Origin: Algicola sp.
GTDB taxonomy: Bacteria > Bacteroidota > Bacteroidia > Flavobacteriales > Flavobacteriaceae
Reading direction: 5' to 3'
DNA: 48,466 nucleotides
Assembly (NCBI GenBank): GCA_018222835.1
Contig: JAAEZN010000016.1
Coordinates: 328 to 48,793 of the forward strand
Made by a program: the position numbers and the translations under genes. Positions 24,677 to 34,365 of this stretch are shown here, piece by piece (position 1 is the first letter of the stretch; each line of letters opens with the position of its first letter). The notes below the pieces were generated by a model. The model was given only the letters and a program-made list of their open reading frames with translations. It did no database searches and was not told the origin of the DNA.

Positions 24677-26536
24677 ATGAAGACAATACGATTGACGGTA
24701 GCCCAGGCAACCATCACATATTTGAAAAACCAATTTGTTGAACGTGATGGTATAGAGCACAAATTTTTTGCCGGTTGTTTTGGGATTTTTGGCCATGGAA
24801 ATGTGGCTGGTTTAGGGCAAGCCCTACATCAAGATCCGGATTTTCCTTTTTATGTGGCAAGAAATGAGCAAGCTATGGTACATGCCGCGGTTGCATATGC
24901 CAAAGTAAAAAATAGACTGGAGTCTTTTGTTTGTACTACATCGATTGGTCCAGGAGCAACAAACATGGTTACAGGAGCTGCTTTGGCTACCATTAACCGC
25001 ATACCTGTTTTGTTGATTCCTGGAGATATTTTCGCCACTAGACAGGTTGCCCCAGTTTTACAGCAACTGGAATCAAGCAGCACACAAGATGTTTCGGTCA
25101 ATGATTGCTTTAAGCCGGTATCTAAATATTGGGATAGAATCAATAGACCGGAGCAATTGATTACGGCATTGCCAGAAGTCATGAGAGTGTTGACCTCACC
25201 AGCGGATACAGGAGCAGTCACGCTTAGTATTCCTCAAGATGTGCAGGCCGAAGCCTTTGACTTTCCTGCAGAAATGTTCCTCAAAAAAGTTTGGACCATT
25301 GGTAGAACATTTCCCGATCGTTTACTTATGGAAAGAGCTGTTTCTTTGATCAAGAGCGGTAAAAAGCCATTTATTGTTGCAGGTGGAGGTGCTATCTATA
25401 GCGGTGCTACGGAAATTTTACAAAAATTTACAGAACGTACCGGGATTCCTGTTGCAGAAACCTATGCCGGAAAAGGTTCATTGCCCTATGATGCTCCCCA
25501 GAATTTGGGAGCCATAGGTGTTACGGGAACCCCGGGGGCGATTGAAGTAGCCAAGGAGGCAGATGTCGTCATTGGGATAGGTACAAGGTACAGTGACTTC
25601 ACTACGATTTCAAAGTCTGGGTTTCAAAACCCCAATGTACGTTTCATCAATATTAATGTGACCGAGTTTGATTGCTTTAAACACGGTGCATTGCCCTTGG
25701 TCGGGGATGCCAGGTTAATTCTGGAAGAATTGGACAAAGAATTGTCAAAGTTTAAAGTTGAAAGCTCTTATGGAGACCGAATCAAAAACCTGAATCAAAG
25801 TTGGGATGCATTTGTAGAGGAAGTTTATACCGAAAAAAATGAGGTTCCTGCGTTTCAAGGTGAGGTAATAGGCGCTGTAAATAAATTTTCGGATGCCAAA
25901 GACATTGTTCTTTGTGCTGCGGGAAGCTTGCCGGGGGACCTTCATAAATTGTGGAGAACAAGACACCCAAAGGGGTTTCATTTGGAATATGGATATTCCT
26001 GCATGGGATATGAAATTGCAGGAGGACTTGGAGCTAAGATGGCCAGTCCCGATAGCGAAGTCTATGTGATGGTAGGGGACGGTAGTTACCTGATGATGTC
26101 CCAAGAGATTGTCACCTCCATTCAAGAAAAACAGAAACTCACCATAATCCTATTGAACAACGATGGATATTCGAGCATTGGCTCTTTGTCCGACTCCCTG
26201 GGCAGTGAAGGCTTTGGTACTTTTTATCGGTACCGTAATGAAGAGACCCAACAGTTGGATGGAGGACTTTTACCGGTAGATTATGCAGCCAATGCTGCAA
26301 GTATGGGGGCGCATGTTATAAAAGCAACCAATGTTCAAGAATTAAAACAAGCCTTAACCGATGCCAAGTCCATAGATCGTACAACTTTGATCTATATAGA
26401 AGTTGATAGAAAGAAAGGGGTTCCTGGATTTGCATGGTGGGATGTGGCAGTAGCCGAAACCTCAGAACAGGAAAAAGTGAAATCATCCTATGAAACATAT
26501 TTAAAAAATAAAAAAACACAGAGATACTACCTATAA
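24677..26536 (+). CDS. iolD: 3D-(3,5/4)-trihydroxycyclohexane-1,2-dione hydrolase
   Basis: 619 aa thiamine-diphosphate enzyme. N-terminal pyrimidine-binding domain with the catalytic Glu in RNEQAMVHAAVAYA, a central domain (IVAGGGAIYSGATEIL and GIGTRYSDF) and a C-terminal PP-binding domain with MVGDGSYLMMSQEIVTS and LLNNDGYSSIGSL. It opens the inositol-derived ring to give 5-deoxy-glucuronate. The opening TIRLTVAQATITYLKNQFVE is characteristic of IolD. It follows iolC after 100 bp in which I see no terminator, and precedes the symporter by 24 bp. Confidence 0.95.
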   Translation: MKTIRLTVAQATITYLKNQFVERDGIEHKFFAGCFGIFGHGNVAGLGQALHQDPDFPFYVARNEQAMVHAAVAYAKVKNRLESFVCTTSIGPGATNMVTGAALATINRIPVLLIPGDIFATRQVAPVLQQLESSSTQDVSVNDCFKPVSKYWDRINRPEQLITALPEVMRVLTSPADTGAVTLSIPQDVQAEAFDFPAEMFLKKVWTIGRTFPDRLLMERAVSLIKSGKKPFIVAGGGAIYSGATEILQKFTERTGIPVAETYAGKGSLPYDAPQNLGAIGVTGTPGAIEVAKEADVVIGIGTRYSDFTTISKSGFQNPNVRFININVTEFDCFKHGALPLVGDARLILEELDKELSKFKVESSYGDRIKNLNQSWDAFVEEVYTEKNEVPAFQGEVIGAVNKFSDAKDIVLCAAGSLPGDLHKLWRTRHPKGFHLEYGYSCMGYEIAGGLGAKMASPDSEVYVMVGDGSYLMMSQEIVTSIQEKQKLTIILLNNDGYSSIGSLSDSLGSEGFGTFYRYRNEETQQLDGGLLPVDYAANAASMGAHVIKATNVQELKQALTDAKSIDRTTLIYIEVDRKKGVPGFAWWDVAVAETSEQEKVKSSYETYLKNKKTQRYYL

Positions 26537-26560
26537 AACTGACCTAACCAATTAAACTTA

Positions 26561-28159
26561 ATGGATTCTGATTTACTTATTATACTGGTATCGTTTGTCC
26601 TTTTCACGGGAGGCGTTGCCCTTTTTACCTGGTACAGCCTAAGGAAGACTAACCTTAAATCATCTGACGGCTATTTTTTGGGGGGTAGGAGCTTAACAGG
26701 TACCGTCATAGCGGGATCAATGCTTTTGACCAATATTTCGTCCGAGCATTTGATAGGAATGAACGGAAATTCTTATGTGAACGGCTTTATTGTTATTGCA
26801 TGGGAGGTCACCTCTTCAATAGCCTTGGTTGTGGCAGCAGTTTTCTTTGTGCCCAAGTACCTTAAAATGGGGCTTACCACCATTCCCCAATTTTTGGAAA
26901 ACCGATTCGATAGTTTCACCCGATCATTGGTAGCGGTAATCCTGATCTTTTCATTTGTTGTAACATTATTGCCAATTGTTCTGTATGCAGGAGCTATTGG
27001 GATAGAAAGTCTTTTTGGCGTTTCAGAAATATTGGGGGTCGATAAAACACAAGGATTATGGTTCACTGTTGTGATCATTGGCATTATAGGGTCTATCTAT
27101 GCCATATTTGGAGGGTTAAAAGCTGTTGCCTTTTCCGATACCATAAATGGTTTTGGACTTTTGATAGGGGGACTACTGATACCCATATTGGCGTTGATGG
27201 CCATTGGAGAGGGTAATGTTGCCGATGGCCTTTACAAGGTATATGAGTTTGCACCTGAAAAATTCAACGTAATTGGTGCCTCCGATTCCGTTTTACCTTT
27301 TGAGGTGCTGTTTACGGGGTTGATCATAAACCAACTTTACTTCTGGGGGATGAACCAAGCCATTATCCAAAGAGCCTTGGGTGCTAAAAACTTAAAGGAA
27401 GCACAAAAAGGATTATTGCTGACCGGGCTCTTTAAGATATTGATTCCATTGATAATCGTGTTGCCCGGTGTAATCTGTTTCTATTATTTCCAAGATACGT
27501 ATTATGGACAACAAGACAGTGTTTACCCACAATTGGTCAAAAAAGTATTGCCTGTTTGGTTAATAGGATTCTTTGCAGCAGTGATTATGGGGGCTGTTCT
27601 GAGCACCTTTAATTCCGTGTTGAATTCTGTTGCAACGCTTTTTAGTATCGATATTGTCAAGAAGCATATCAAAAAGGATATAAGTGATCGTAAACTTGTT
27701 TTAGTGGGCAAAACAACATCGGCAGTTTTGGCTTTGGCCGCCATTTTTGCCGCACCTATGATGGCCAATGCTCCGGACGGTCTTTATCAATTATTGCAGG
27801 AATTGAACGGTATTTATTTTATTCCGATCGCATCCATATTATTGGCCGGGTTCTTTATAAAACGCATTTCGGCAGAAGGGGCAAAAGCAGCCTTGATCTT
27901 TGGTCTCTTGTTCTACATTTTTATGTCTTGGATATACACGGGGCATGGGATTCACTTTGTGCACCTGTGGGGAATTGAATTTGTTTTGAACGTGATCCTA
28001 ATGTTCGTGGTTTCCCATTTTTATCCGAGAAAAAATGTGTTTGAAGTGGCCGATGTTGGGGCAGTGAGCCTTGTCTCATGGAAATATACCAAGGTGGTAT
28101 CGATTGGGCTGTGCTTGGTTACAGTGCTGATTTATATCCTGTTGGGAAGTAACTCTTAA
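26561..28159 (+). CDS. Sodium:solute symporter (SSS family), probable inositol transporter
   Basis: 532 aa, about 13-14 membrane spans. It has SSS-family signatures: SDGYFLGGRSLTG, GSMLLTNISSEHLIGMNG, YAIFGGLKAVAFSDTINGF and the NQAIIQRALGAKNLKEAQKG region, plus AAVIMGAVLSTFNSVLNSVA, which contributes to the sodium site. Members include the eukaryotic SMIT inositol and SGLT sugar carriers. Placement between iolD and iolA argues that it carries inositol over the inner membrane using the sodium gradient, which suits a marine host. Sugar specificity cannot be proved from sequence. Confidence 0.9.
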   Translation: MDSDLLIILVSFVLFTGGVALFTWYSLRKTNLKSSDGYFLGGRSLTGTVIAGSMLLTNISSEHLIGMNGNSYVNGFIVIAWEVTSSIALVVAAVFFVPKYLKMGLTTIPQFLENRFDSFTRSLVAVILIFSFVVTLLPIVLYAGAIGIESLFGVSEILGVDKTQGLWFTVVIIGIIGSIYAIFGGLKAVAFSDTINGFGLLIGGLLIPILALMAIGEGNVADGLYKVYEFAPEKFNVIGASDSVLPFEVLFTGLIINQLYFWGMNQAIIQRALGAKNLKEAQKGLLLTGLFKILIPLIIVLPGVICFYYFQDTYYGQQDSVYPQLVKKVLPVWLIGFFAAVIMGAVLSTFNSVLNSVATLFSIDIVKKHIKKDISDRKLVLVGKTTSAVLALAAIFAAPMMANAPDGLYQLLQELNGIYFIPIASILLAGFFIKRISAEGAKAALIFGLLFYIFMSWIYTGHGIHFVHLWGIEFVLNVILMFVVSHFYPRKNVFEVADVGAVSLVSWKYTKVVSIGLCLVTVLIYILLGSNS

Positions 28160-28187
28160 TTTAATACTAAGATTAATAGCAATTCAA

Positions 28188-29660
28188 ATGAACATTTTAA
28201 AAAATTACATTGATGGGCAATGGTCCATAAGTGAATCAAAGGAGAGCATACCCGTATATAATCCAGCCAATCAAGAAGTATTGGCCCATGTTCCATCGGG
28301 AAACGATACGGCAAAGGATGTTGCCAAAGCTGTGGAAGTCGCCCAAAAGGCTTATAACGAGTGGAGTAAAGTCCCGGTGATGAAAAGGGTTCAGGTGCTT
28401 TATCATTTAAAGTCCCTCTTGGAAGACAACAGGGAAGAGTTGGCGGAAATCATAACCAACGAATGTGGTAAAACAAGGGCAGAATCCTTGGGAGAGATTC
28501 AAAGAGCAATAGAAAATGTAGAAGTAGCATGTGGTACCCCAATGCTTATGGCTGGCGACATTATTGAAGATATTGCAACGGGTATTGACGAGATGATGAT
28601 CAGACAACCTCTTGGCGTATCGGCATGTATTACCCCTTTCAATTTTCCGGGCATGATCGTTTTTTGGTTTTTACCATATGCCATTGCCACAGGTAATGCT
28701 TTTATTGTAAAGCCATCGGAAAAAGTTCCCATGACGATGATGAAGATTTTTGAGTTGATGGATGCCCTGGACATGCCCAAGGGATTGATCAATATGGTGC
28801 ACGGAGGTAAAGAATCAGTAGATGCCTTGTTGGAACACCCTTTGGTAAAAGGAATCAGTTTTGTGGGCAGTACACCAGTTGCACGATATATCTACTCAAA
28901 AGGAACGGCGAACGGAAAACGTGTTCAGGCACAAGGTGGTGCCAAGAACCCAGTTGTAATATTACCAGATGCCGACATAGAAATGTCTTCAAAGATCATA
29001 GCAGATTCGGTCTATGGCTGTGCAGGTCAAAGATGTCTTGCGGCATCCACCATTATAACTGTTGGGGATGATAAAGGAGATATTAAGGAATCCATTTATG
29101 AAACTGTAAAAAAGCGTACTACGGGATATGGTCTTCAGGATGTGGATATGGGACCGGTCATTACACCGGAGAGTAAGGTTAGAATTGAGGGACTTATCCA
29201 AAAAGGTCTCGATGAGGGAGCCAAATTATTATTGGACGGAAGGAATGCAAAGGTTTCGGGTTATGAAAAAGGAAACTTTTTGACTCCTACGATATTGGAA
29301 GATGTTGCCTTGGACAAGGAATTGATCAAAACAGAGATTTTTGGTCCTGTGATGAGCCTTATCTCTTTAAAAAACATAGAAGAAGCATTGCAGTTTGTAA
29401 ACAATGGGGCCTATGGAAATATGGCTTGCCTGTTCACAACTAATGGAGCAAGCGCCAGAAAGTTCAGAAATGAAGCGGATGCCGGTAATATTGGGATAAA
29501 TATTGGTGTTGCGGCTCCGATGGCACAATTCCCGTTCAGCGGCTGGAAAGATAGTTTCTTTGGAGATCTTCATGGTCAAGGAAAGCATGCCATAGAGTTT
29601 TTTACGCAGACAAAAGTGGTTATTGAACGTTGGCCCAATATCTGGTCACGCAAATTTTAA
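28188..29660 (+). CDS. iolA: Methylmalonate/malonate-semialdehyde dehydrogenase (CoA-acylating)
   Basis: 490 aa aldehyde dehydrogenase of the MmsA/IolA group. NAD-binding region with ITPFNFPGMIVFWFLPYAIA, VKPSEKVPMTMM and SFVGSTPVARYIYSKG, then catalytic Cys283 in GCAGQRCLA and the terminal block FPFSGWKDSFFGDLHGQGK. It oxidises malonate semialdehyde from the aldolase step to acetyl-CoA and CO2. The gene lies 28 bp after the symporter and ends 11 bp before iolE. The same enzyme family also serves valine breakdown (mmsA), but the operon points to inositol. Confidence 0.95.
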   Translation: MNILKNYIDGQWSISESKESIPVYNPANQEVLAHVPSGNDTAKDVAKAVEVAQKAYNEWSKVPVMKRVQVLYHLKSLLEDNREELAEIITNECGKTRAESLGEIQRAIENVEVACGTPMLMAGDIIEDIATGIDEMMIRQPLGVSACITPFNFPGMIVFWFLPYAIATGNAFIVKPSEKVPMTMMKIFELMDALDMPKGLINMVHGGKESVDALLEHPLVKGISFVGSTPVARYIYSKGTANGKRVQAQGGAKNPVVILPDADIEMSSKIIADSVYGCAGQRCLAASTIITVGDDKGDIKESIYETVKKRTTGYGLQDVDMGPVITPESKVRIEGLIQKGLDEGAKLLLDGRNAKVSGYEKGNFLTPTILEDVALDKELIKTEIFGPVMSLISLKNIEEALQFVNNGAYGNMACLFTTNGASARKFRNEADAGNIGINIGVAAPMAQFPFSGWKDSFFGDLHGQGKHAIEFFTQTKVVIERWPNIWSRKF

Positions 29661-29671
29661 TGGGGAAGCGA

Positions 29672-30577
29672 ATGATTAAAATAGCAAATGCCCCATGCTC
29701 ATGGGGCGCCTTGGAATTTGATCTTGAAGACAAATCCGAAGAAATCGGTTTCGAGCAGGTATTGAATGAAATAAAGGAGACCGGATATTTGGGAACGGAA
29801 TTGGGAGATTGGGGTTTTATGCCCACAGATCCAGCAGCATTGAGGGAAGAAGTATCCAAACGGGGCCTGGAACTGTTAGGGGCTTTTGTTCCGGTTCCCC
29901 TTGCAAATCAAAAGGAACATTCCAACGGATTGGAATCGGCGATGAGAGTTGCTAAATTGATTTCCGATGCAGGATATAACGATGCATTTATAGTATTGGC
30001 CGATGACAATGCTTCGGTACCGGAAAGAACTCAAAATGCGGGAAGGATCACAGCACAAATGGCATTGAGCCAAGAGCAATGGAAAATCTTTGCCAGAGGC
30101 GCAGAGGAAATAGCTCGGAAAGTTAAGGAAACCTATGGGATACGAACAGTTTTCCATCATCATTGTGCTGGTTATGTGGAAACGCCCAAAGAAATTGATA
30201 CCTTAATGGAATTGACGGACCCAAATGTTCTTGGGCTTTGCCTTGACATGGGACATTATGCCTTTGGTGGAGGAAATCCGGTCGAAGCTTTGGAAAAATA
30301 TAAGGAAAGAATATGGCACGTCCATTTTAAGGATTATGATCCAGTGGCGGCACAAACGTCCGAAAAGGAAGGCGGTGATTACTTTAATGCTTTGAAGAGA
30401 GGGGTCTTTTGTGAACTTGGAAAGGGAGTGGTTGATTTTAAATCAATAGTTGAAATCCTGGAACAAACCGGATATAAAGATTGGATAGTAGTGGAACAAG
30501 ATATTTTGCCGGGTATGGGATCTCCCAAAATCTGTGCAGAAGCTAATCGTCAATATATAAAAACATTAGGATTATAG
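29672..30577 (+). CDS. iolE: myo-inosose-2 dehydratase
   Basis: 301 aa from the ATG at 29672; an ATG at 29660 overlapping the iolA stop is in frame, but the family starts MIKIANAPCSWGALEF, so I take the later one. TIM-barrel (xylose-isomerase-like) fold with TVFHHHCAGYVETP, CLDMGHYAFGG and IWHVHFKDYDP giving the metal-binding residues, and WIVVEQDILPGMGSP near the end. It removes water from scyllo-inosose (2-keto-myo-inositol) to form 3D-(3,5/4)-trihydroxycyclohexane-1,2-dione, the IolD substrate. iolG follows after 4 bp. Confidence 0.95.
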   Translation: MIKIANAPCSWGALEFDLEDKSEEIGFEQVLNEIKETGYLGTELGDWGFMPTDPAALREEVSKRGLELLGAFVPVPLANQKEHSNGLESAMRVAKLISDAGYNDAFIVLADDNASVPERTQNAGRITAQMALSQEQWKIFARGAEEIARKVKETYGIRTVFHHHCAGYVETPKEIDTLMELTDPNVLGLCLDMGHYAFGGGNPVEALEKYKERIWHVHFKDYDPVAAQTSEKEGGDYFNALKRGVFCELGKGVVDFKSIVEILEQTGYKDWIVVEQDILPGMGSPKICAEANRQYIKTLGL

Positions 30578-30581
30578 TAGG

Positions 30582-31604
30582 ATGTCAAATACTAAAGATT
30601 TTAAAATAGCCATAGCAGGCTTGGGCAGAATAGGTAAAATACATTTGGGGAACCTCTGCCAAATGAAAGGTGTACAAGTAGTGGCAGCCATGGACCCTCT
30701 TGAGGAAGGTAGGCAGTATGCCAAGGAGAAAATGGTTCCGAACATAGTCTCTTCTTATTCAGAAATGCTGGAAATTGGAGAAATAGATGCTGTAATTATC
30801 TGTTCGCCCACAAATACCCACGCCGATTATGTAGAAATGGCCGCTAAAGCCGGTATCCATTCATTTTGCGAAAAACCTTTAGACTTGTCATTAGAGCGTG
30901 TGGTTGAGGTCCTTGAGGTTGTTAAGAAGTCTGGAACTAAACTAATGTTGGGCTTTAACCGAAGGTTCGACAAGGAATTTAGAAAAGTAAAGGAGCTGGT
31001 CAAAAATGGCGCCGTAGGTGAACCTCATTTGGTTAAAGTTACCAGTAGAGATCCAGGGGCCCCACCAATAAGCTACATTGAAAAATCGGGGGGACTGTTC
31101 TTGGACATGACCATCCATGATTTTGATGTGGCCCGATTTATTGTGGACAAGGAAGTAGTGGAAGTGTTTGCCAAAGGAGCCGTTTTAATTGACCAAGCCA
31201 TTGGTGAAGTAGGGGATATAGATACAGCGATAGTAACTCTTGGATATTCTGATGGAACTATGGCTGTTATTGATAATAGCAGGCAGGCCTCCTACGGATA
31301 CGACCAGAGGGTTGAGGTTTTTGGATCCCAGGGAATGGTACAATCAAACAACAATTTTATGGATTCCCATAAATTGTACAATGATAAAGGAATACATGCA
31401 GCTTTACCGTTGCATTTCTTTTTGGAAAGGTATCAAGAGGCATATAGGATTGAAATCATGGACTTTATAAAAAGCCTTGAAAATGGAAATGAAATGCCAG
31501 TTGATGGAAATGATGGGCTACAATCCTTGAAGATTGGTCTTGCTGCCATAAAATCACTTAAGGAAAACCGACCTGTGAAGATTTCCGAAATTTTTTGTGA
31601 GTAA
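30582..31604 (+). CDS. iolG: Inositol 2-dehydrogenase (Gfo/Idh/MocA family)
   Basis: 340 aa. N-terminal Rossmann fold GLGRIGKIHLGNL, cofactor-side motif CSPTNTHADYVEMAAKAG, catalytic Lys in FCEKPLDLS, and DMTIHDFDVARFIV with the catalytic Asp/His pair. It oxidises myo-inositol to scyllo-inosose with NAD+, the first step of the pathway. It is the last gene of the operon and is followed by a terminator. The family has many substrates; operon context and the close fit to IolG spacing support the call. Only one dehydrogenase is encoded here, so scyllo-inositol use is not indicated. Confidence 0.92.
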   Translation: MSNTKDFKIAIAGLGRIGKIHLGNLCQMKGVQVVAAMDPLEEGRQYAKEKMVPNIVSSYSEMLEIGEIDAVIICSPTNTHADYVEMAAKAGIHSFCEKPLDLSLERVVEVLEVVKKSGTKLMLGFNRRFDKEFRKVKELVKNGAVGEPHLVKVTSRDPGAPPISYIEKSGGLFLDMTIHDFDVARFIVDKEVVEVFAKGAVLIDQAIGEVGDIDTAIVTLGYSDGTMAVIDNSRQASYGYDQRVEVFGSQGMVQSNNNFMDSHKLYNDKGIHAALPLHFFLERYQEAYRIEIMDFIKSLENGNEMPVDGNDGLQSLKIGLAAIKSLKENRPVKISEIFCE

Positions 31605-31662
31605 AAGTAGTTTGACCGGGGGATGATTTGAATTCTCTACACTAACTTAATCAATTAAACAG

Positions 31663-31704
31663 AAAGCACTGTTAATCTCGCGGTTTTCAGTGCTTTGTGT
31701 TTTA
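31663..31704 (+). terminator. Terminator of the iol operon
   Basis: Perfect 9-bp stem AAAGCACTG (31663-31671) and CAGTGCTTT (31688-31696) with a 16-nt loop, followed by GTGTTTTA, 59 bp after the iolG stop codon. Confidence 0.75.
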
Positions 31705-32115
31705 TATGTCTTACAAGTGCTTTTAAACTTTAATCATCAACAGTACAAAGGTCCAAACAATTAAATTAGGGATAAGTAGTTCTGTAATTGGGCTTCTGGA
31801 AAAGATGAGCGCCTGTACGTTTTGATATCATCTTCTGGAAAATCACGGGATATTTCTTCAATTATCTGTTGAAATTGTTCCAAGGCCTCCATGCTACTGG
31901 GTGATAAGGAATGGTTTAAAATCGAATAAGGGTTATGCCTCTGCAAATATTTATTCAAGCGCTACGAATAAACATTTTTAAAGATCATAAATTAAGAAAA
32001 GTACTTTTTAATCATGCCAAGGATTAATAAAACCCGTATTTTGTATCGGACAATGCCTTTCATTTAAATAAATAAAGAATGTTTAACCCCTATAAAGCAT
32101 TGTATTGTTCTACAT
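31705..32115. other. Intergenic, possible small minus-strand remnant
   Basis: About 410 bp separating the iol operon and the histidine-kinase gene. A minus-strand frame at 31761-31958 (65 codons, TTG start, with SMEALEQFQQIIEEISRDF) has protein-like composition but no family, and may be a gene fragment. The promoter of the kinase gene should lie near 32050-32110. Confidence 0.35.
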
Positions 32116-34365
32116 ATGTATTTCTTATCCTCAACCGACAACAATAAAATTAGTAGGAATACATCATCTTTTCGGAATTACATTTTTTGCCTTAAACTTA
32201 CTGTTCTTGGCCTTTTACTGACCATGAACACTCTTGAGGCACAGAACAGTAAGATAGATAGCCTTAAAAATGAATTGGCACTTCATACAGAAAAAGACAC
32301 TACAAGGGTCAATCTTTTAAATGCACTGGCTTTTTCTCACTTTGTAAAGGACATTCCAAAAACCCTTGAATATTTAGAAGAAGCAAATACGTTGGCCGAA
32401 GCTATCCATTTTAAAAAAGGAAAGGCCAGAAGTATCTATATTAAAGGTATTACCGAAGCTATACAATCGGATTTTGACCAAGCAATTGATTATTATAACG
32501 ATGCTTTGAAGTTATATGAAACCATTGGCTTTGACAAAGGAATCGCAAATTGTTACAATGCCATAGGCATAACCTATAAAAACAAAGGGGAGCCCCAAAA
32601 ATCCATATCTTATTTTAAAGAAGCAATTAAAATAGAGGAGGAGATAGGTAGTGATAACTTATCTGCCAGTCTATTGAATTTGGGATCAACCTATCAGAAT
32701 GTAGGAGAGTTTGATGAAGCTCTTCTATTTCTTAAAAAGGCACATTCCATCGCCAAACTTGATAAAAACGACCAAAGAGTCGCCTATAGCCTAAATAATA
32801 TTGGAATTATATATGTGGACCAGGGCAATTATCCTTTAGCTCTTGAACACTTTAATAAGTCGTTATATGCAAATGAAAAGCTGGGAGACAGTATAGGTGT
32901 TGCCAATAACCTCTTAAATATGGGGCAAGTTTACCAAACCCAAAAAAAAAATGATAAGGCCATGGCGTGCTTTCAAAGGTCCTTAAATATCAATAAACAG
33001 ATCAATAGAAAGGAAGGAATTTCTTATTTGTTGAACGATATAGGTAAAATACATGCGGAAAATGGGGATTACAAAACCGCTTTGGATAATTTTAATGAAG
33101 CATTGTTTATAAGTAGGCAAATTGGAGCAATAAGCGATGTTCCCTTTGCTCTGAACAATATTGGAGGGGTTTACTTGATCACAAAGGATTATTCCGCAGC
33201 AAGAAAGTATTTTACAGAGGCAAAGAAAGTTGGTGAGGAAGTTGAAAGCAAGGAGGCGTTGTGCGGGGCATATATTGGACTTTCAAGAACCTATATAAAC
33301 CAAGGAAACTATACTACTGCTTTGGGCAATGTGCTTAGGGCCAAAGAAATTTCCGAATCATCTGGTTTTTTGGACTATCAAAAAGAAGCTTCGGAAATTC
33401 TCTCCGTAATTTATAAGGCTACGGGCAATTACAAGGCTGCGCTTGAAAGCTATGAGCAGTTCAAAATTTTTAACGATAGCCTATTTAATAAAGAGAGTAT
33501 AGAAAGAATAGCTCAGTTGGAGTATGAATATAAGTATAAACAAGAACTGGACTCTGCTAGTATCCGTGAATTGAACCTCACTAAGACCGTACTGACCACA
33601 TCACAGGATTTGGCCAGATCAAAGCAAAATCATTTATGGGCCGTTATCGGAATTTTGATCATATCCATAGTCTTGGGCTCAATGATATTTTATCAAAAAT
33701 TCAATACGATCAAGGCCAAGAACCAGAACATTATTACCGAACAAAAACTATTGCGTTCACAAATGACCCCTCACTTTATCTTTAACTCCTTGTCCGTTTT
33801 ACAAGGGATGATATTAAATAAAGAAGAGAAAAAATCGATTACATATCTATCAAAGTTTTCGAAACTGCTTCGGATTGTTCTTGAGAATTCGAGAGATAAA
33901 GTTGTTCCTCTTATCCACGAATTGAATGCGATCGATAATTATATGATATTACAGAACTTGGATGCCACTCCGCCCTATAATTATAGTTTGATGGTAGATG
34001 AAAATATAGATATTGATCTTTTTATGATTCCTCCCATGCTTATTCAGCCCTTTATTGAAAATGCCATTGAACATGCTTTTACTGGTAATGAGGAGACTAG
34101 GGAGATAGAGGTTCACCTTGGTTTGGAAGGCAAAGAATTACGTTGCACCATTGCCGACAACGGTATTGGTATTAATGCGCGAAAAGAGAGCAAACGAAAT
34201 GGTAAAAAATCCTTGGCAACGACGATAACGTCGGAACGATTAAAAATAATATCAAAAGATTTTAAAATGAACGGTTCCGTCACCATTGAAGATAGGGCAC
34301 ATTACAACCAACAGGGAACAATCGTAACTTTAACAATACCCCATAAAATACTATTGGAAGCATGA
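32116..34365 (+). CDS. TPR-containing sensor histidine kinase (LytS/YpdA-type)
   Basis: 749 aa. A hydrophobic N-terminal segment (CLKLTVLGLLLTMNTLEAQ) acts as signal peptide. Residues about 60-480 are tandem TPR repeats (for example IGITYKNKGEPQKSISYFKE and ALNNIGGVYLITKDYSAARK), a periplasmic sensor. One membrane span lies near 508-530 (HLWAVIGILIISIVLGSMIF). The His_kinase domain follows, with phospho-accepting His near 552 in MTPHFIFNSL, and a HATPase with IQPFIENAIEHAF and IADNGIGI. It overlaps the response-regulator gene by 4 nt. The signal is unknown. The terminator at 31663 separates it from the iol operon, so a link to inositol is not supported. Confidence 0.92.
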   Translation: MYFLSSTDNNKISRNTSSFRNYIFCLKLTVLGLLLTMNTLEAQNSKIDSLKNELALHTEKDTTRVNLLNALAFSHFVKDIPKTLEYLEEANTLAEAIHFKKGKARSIYIKGITEAIQSDFDQAIDYYNDALKLYETIGFDKGIANCYNAIGITYKNKGEPQKSISYFKEAIKIEEEIGSDNLSASLLNLGSTYQNVGEFDEALLFLKKAHSIAKLDKNDQRVAYSLNNIGIIYVDQGNYPLALEHFNKSLYANEKLGDSIGVANNLLNMGQVYQTQKKNDKAMACFQRSLNINKQINRKEGISYLLNDIGKIHAENGDYKTALDNFNEALFISRQIGAISDVPFALNNIGGVYLITKDYSAARKYFTEAKKVGEEVESKEALCGAYIGLSRTYINQGNYTTALGNVLRAKEISESSGFLDYQKEASEILSVIYKATGNYKAALESYEQFKIFNDSLFNKESIERIAQLEYEYKYKQELDSASIRELNLTKTVLTTSQDLARSKQNHLWAVIGILIISIVLGSMIFYQKFNTIKAKNQNIITEQKLLRSQMTPHFIFNSLSVLQGMILNKEEKKSITYLSKFSKLLRIVLENSRDKVVPLIHELNAIDNYMILQNLDATPPYNYSLMVDENIDIDLFMIPPMLIQPFIENAIEHAFTGNEETREIEVHLGLEGKELRCTIADNGIGINARKESKRNGKKSLATTITSERLKIISKDFKMNGSVTIEDRAHYNQQGTIVTLTIPHKILLEA

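Noticed and set aside
9159-31604. Interpretation as a phytate-use locus
   Set aside because: No phytase-type motif (histidine acid, beta-propeller or PTP-like phytase) was seen; a PI-PLC-like enzyme and one alkaline phosphatase fit phospho-diester substrates better.
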